From: Streptomyces nitrosporeus
GTDB taxonomy: Bacteria > Actinomycetota > Actinomycetes > Streptomycetales > Streptomycetaceae
Assembly (NCBI RefSeq): GCF_008704555.1
Contig: NZ_CP023702.1
Location: 7,238,001-7,302,000, forward strand
Reading direction: 5' to 3'
DNA: 64,000 nt
Position numbers and translations under genes: made by a program. Of this stretch, positions 61,747-64,000 are shown one piece after another (the stretch's first letter is position 1; each line of letters begins with the position of its first letter). The notes beneath the pieces are model-generated. The model was not told the DNA's origin and searched no databases. It was given only the letters and a program-made list of their open reading frames with translations.

Positions 61747-63114
61747 TCAGGAGGCGGTGCAGGCACCCACGACGGGGGCCGCCGTGCTGCCGTTGGAGGT
61801 GACGGTGAACCCGAAACTCGTCGAGGCCCCGGCCGCGAGCGTCCCGTTGTACGTGGGCTTCACCGTCATCACGGTGCCGCCGGCGTCCCAGGCGGGGGCA
61901 CCGTTCCAGAGGGCCGACACCTTCTGCGGGGAGGGGACCGTGACCGGCACCGACCAGGTGGTGATGCCCGCGCTGCCGGCCTTGACGGTCACCTGCCCGT
62001 TGTACCCGCCGTTCCAGGTGGCGGTCTGCGTGTACGTCGCCGTGCAGGCGCCGGTGCCGCCGCCGTCACCGCCGCCGTCGGACCCGCCCAACGCGGCCAG
62101 CACCGCGCCGTACGCCGGCTTCTTGTTGTAGTCGCCGTCGAACAGCAGAGGGGTGCCGCCGCTGCGCCACGAGTACTTGTCGGTGACACCCCACACGGTG
62201 ATGCCGGTGCAGCGTGACACCGCCAGACACGCGTTCACCACGGTGGTGTAGTCGGCCGCCTGGGCGGAACCGGAGCCCTCGATGTCCAGCTCCGTGATCT
62301 GGACGTCGACACCGAGGTCGGCGAAGCGCTGCAGGTTGGCCCGGTAGTCGGACGGGACGGGCGAGTTGCTGTTGAAGTGGGACTGGAAGCCCACGCAGTC
62401 GATCGGGACACCGCGCTGCTTGAAGTCCTTCACCATGGCGTAGACCGCGTTGCTCTTCGCGTTCTGGCCGTCGGTGTTGTAGTCGTTGTAACAGAGCTTG
62501 GCACCGGGATCGACCGCGCGGGCGGTGCGGAACGCCTCCTCGATGAAGCCGTTGCCGAGCTTGTCCTGGAAGGGCGAACTGCGCCGGGCGCCGCTGCCGC
62601 CGTCCTGGAACGCCTCGTTCACCACGTCCCACGAGTCGATCTCGCCCTTGTAGTGCGTCATCACCTGGGTGATGTGGTTGTTCATCGCCGCGCGCAGGTC
62701 GGTGGCGGCCAGGCCCGAGACCCACCCCGGCAGCTGCGAGTGCCACACCAGGGTGTGCCCCCGCACCTTCATGCCCTGGCCCCGGGCGTGGTCGACGATC
62801 CGGTCGGCGGCGGAGAAGTTGAAGGAGCCGCGGCTGCTCTCGAGCGCGTCCCACTTCATCTCGTTCTCGGGCGTGACCGAGCCGAACTGGGCGTTCAGCG
62901 TGGACGCGTACGGTGCTTCGCCGAGGTGGTTGGCGGCTACGGCCGCACCGAAGTACCGGCCTTTCGCGGCCGCCGCGTCACCGAGGGCACCGGTGGCCTC
63001 GGCCGTTCCGGCGAGCGAGACGACACCGGCCGCAGCCAGCACACCGGCCGTCAGGACGGAGAGCGCCCGCCGGGTCAGGCGGCCGGGGGAGCCGCCGGGA
63101 GTTTTCTGGGCCAT
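61747..63114 (-). CDS. Secreted GH10 endo-xylanase with C-terminal CBM2
   Basis: This 455-residue protein has a Sec/Tat-like signal (RLTRRALSVLTAGVLAAAGVVS, ending near residue 41 at TAEA). The GH10 domain shows HTLVWHSQLPGW, acid/base Glu in DVVNEAF and nucleophile Glu in ITELDIEG. A Gly/Asp-rich linker (GGSDGGGDGGG) joins a family 2 carbohydrate-binding module with conserved Trp residues. It cleaves beta-1,4-xylan. Likely repressed through the CGAAA/TTTCG boxes upstream. Confidence 0.95.
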   Translation of the reverse strand: MAQKTPGGSPGRLTRRALSVLTAGVLAAAGVVSLAGTAEATGALGDAAAAKGRYFGAAVAANHLGEAPYASTLNAQFGSVTPENEMKWDALESSRGSFNFSAADRIVDHARGQGMKVRGHTLVWHSQLPGWVSGLAATDLRAAMNNHITQVMTHYKGEIDSWDVVNEAFQDGGSGARRSSPFQDKLGNGFIEEAFRTARAVDPGAKLCYNDYNTDGQNAKSNAVYAMVKDFKQRGVPIDCVGFQSHFNSNSPVPSDYRANLQRFADLGVDVQITELDIEGSGSAQAADYTTVVNACLAVSRCTGITVWGVTDKYSWRSGGTPLLFDGDYNKKPAYGAVLAALGGSDGGGDGGGTGACTATYTQTATWNGGYNGQVTVKAGSAGITTWSVPVTVPSPQKVSALWNGAPAWDAGGTVMTVKPTYNGTLAAGASTSFGFTVTSNGSTAAPVVGACTAS

Positions 63115-63310
63115 CACGTTGTCCAGCCTCTTCTTCCGGTTGCCGGGCGTGTCGGACAGAGTGCCCGGACAGGGGGGATCGGACCGTTCGAGGTGCTGTG
63201 CAGCCGTCTGCCGGAGGCGTGCCGAAGGACACCGCGGGCAGGGGAGGAGCGGTGGAACAGGGGGGCGAGGGAGAGTATGCGCGTGCCGGGAAGAACGCGT
63301 CAACGGTAGG

Positions 63311-63328
63311 TTTCCGAAATATTTCCGA
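63311..63328. promoter_or_regulatory. Possible xylan-regulator box 1
   Basis: GAAATATTTC (63316-63325) is a perfect 10-bp palindrome flanked by direct TTTCCGA copies (63311-63317 and 63322-63328), about 200 bases upstream of the xylanase start. Confidence 0.45.
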
Positions 63329-63454
63329 GCGAACAGCCGCTCATCTGAGGGAGGGCGACCGCGTGGCCTGGGCAGATGGTGTGGTTTCCGGATTCTTCCG
63401 GCAGGTGGGTCATCATCGCGCGGAGGGGGCACGAAAAGTGTCGGAGAAGGATTG

Positions 63455-63465
63455 CGAAACTTTCG
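63455..63465. promoter_or_regulatory. Possible xylan-regulator box 2, CGAAACTTTCG
   Basis: Perfect 5-bp inverted repeat around one base. CGAA/TTCG-type inverted repeats are described operators of xylan/xylobiose repressors (BxlR type) in Streptomyces. It lies 340 bases upstream of the xylanase ATG, which is far, so a role is moderately supported. Confidence 0.55.
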
Positions 63466-63760
63466 ATACCCGTCCACGGCTGCCGTGGCCCTGTGGCCTG
63501 ACGGTGCGTCCGGCCCGGGCCCTGCCGCCGGCGGCCGGTGCGGCGGCGGGTACCGGCATGCCCTCGGCCCGCGCGTCCCGGTGCTCGGCGCGCGGTGCCC
63601 CGGGCGCCGGGCGTACGTCCCCGGCCCGCCCGGCCGCGGCGCACACGCGCACCGGGCCCGGCGCTGCGGACCCGCCCGCCGCGCCGGACCCGGTGCGCAC
63701 CGAGAAGCCCCTGGCCGCGGGGCCCCGACCGTGCCGGCCGCCCAGCCGGCCGGGATCCGG
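63466..63760. other. 295-base intergenic region upstream of the xylanase gene
   Basis: Very GC-rich with only shadow frames. No terminator hairpin of note was found for the gene ending at 63761. Confidence 0.4.
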
Positions 63761-64000
63761 TCAGTCGGAGGACTCGGACCATCCCGACGCCTCGAAGCGC
63801 CGTGCGTCAAAGGGCCTGCCGCCGTCGAAGAGGGTGCGGTTCCCGTCCTCGACGCGCACCCCGTCCACGTACACGCCCCGTCCGACGTACAGCTGGTCGG
63901 CCGTACAGCGCCAGCGGAGCCGGACCGCCGTGCCCCTCCACGGCGAGAGATCCGCCTCCAGCCGGTGCCAGACCCGTCCCGACCAGCCGGAGACGGAGCC
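63761..64000 (-). CDS. C-terminal end of a secreted protein (5' part beyond window)
   Basis: The minus frame is open from the window edge to a TGA at 63761, giving 79 residues. Sequences GWSGRVWHRLEADLSPWRGTAVRLRWRC, GVYVDGVRVEDGNRTLFDG and FEASGWSESSD match the jelly-roll C-terminal domain found on immune-inhibitor-A-like and M14-like secreted peptidases of Streptomyces. The enzyme type cannot be seen. Confidence 0.7.
   Translation of the reverse strand, partial: GSVSGWSGRVWHRLEADLSPWRGTAVRLRWRCTADQLYVGRGVYVDGVRVEDGNRTLFDGGRPFDARRFEASGWSESSD

Overview
The window is about 72% GC, has Streptomyces-style codon use (G or C in almost every third position), several GTG starts, one bldA-type TTA codon, a chaplin, melC-type tyrosinase genes, SigB/F-type regulators and CebR-type cellulase operators. 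It is chromosomal DNA of a Streptomyces or very close relative. No rRNA, tRNA, CRISPR array, transposase or phage integrase was found.

Layout. 1-7 kb: the end of a beta-hydroxyacid dehydrogenase, a Tat-exported sulfite-oxidase-like enzyme, a SigB/F-family sigma factor, a GNAT protein preceded by a tiny coupled ORF, a membrane PP2C (SpoIIE-type) phosphatase and a chloroperoxidase-like hydrolase. 7-12.3 kb: a cellulolytic locus of GH6 and GH12-CBM2 endoglucanases, each behind CebR-type operators, flanking an ABC-F ribosome-protection gene. That gene has an 8-codon leader ORF and four alternately pairing RNA segments. 12.3-17.2 kb: dhaL-dhaM without dhaK, a three-gene envelope/stress operon (DUF3618, holin-like), and a divergent SDR/TetR pair. 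17.2-22.2 kb: a five-gene same-strand operon (PLAT-like protein, Arg/Asp mixed-charge protein, ABC1/UbiB kinase, polyprenyl diphosphate synthase, class I terpene cyclase). This is the best candidate here for an undescribed system. 22.2-30 kb: a long gene-free stretch, a TerD protein, a secreted propeller-like protein, a decayed region with a P450 remnant, melC1-melC2 and a short chaplin. 30-38 kb: phosphoglucomutase and single housekeeping or stress genes. 38.1-47.4 kb: a tightly packed seven-gene molybdoenzyme operon (three formate dehydrogenase subunits, an unknown 130-residue protein, a three-subunit aldehyde oxidoreductase), all apparently cytoplasmic. 47.5-52 kb: an anti-sigma-type ATPase, a semialdehyde dehydrogenase and a phosphoketolase. 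52-64 kb: baeRF-like protein, secreted endonuclease I, RlmG/RsmC-like methyltransferase, MpaB-like oxygenase, soluble Ser/Thr kinase with TPRs, a frameshifted DinB gene, a CrtI-like oxidoreductase, a GH10-CBM2 xylanase and the end of a secreted protein.

How the genes may work together. GH6, GH12 and GH10 point to growth on plant polysaccharide under cello- and xylo-oligosaccharide repressors. The bldA codon in GH12 ties part of this to development. The molybdoenzyme operon followed by aldehyde dehydrogenase and phosphoketolase suggests oxidation of small aldehydes and formate together with acetyl-phosphate production. The sigma factor, the PP2C phosphatase and the HATPase protein are the component types of SigB-like partner switching, though they do not form one operon.
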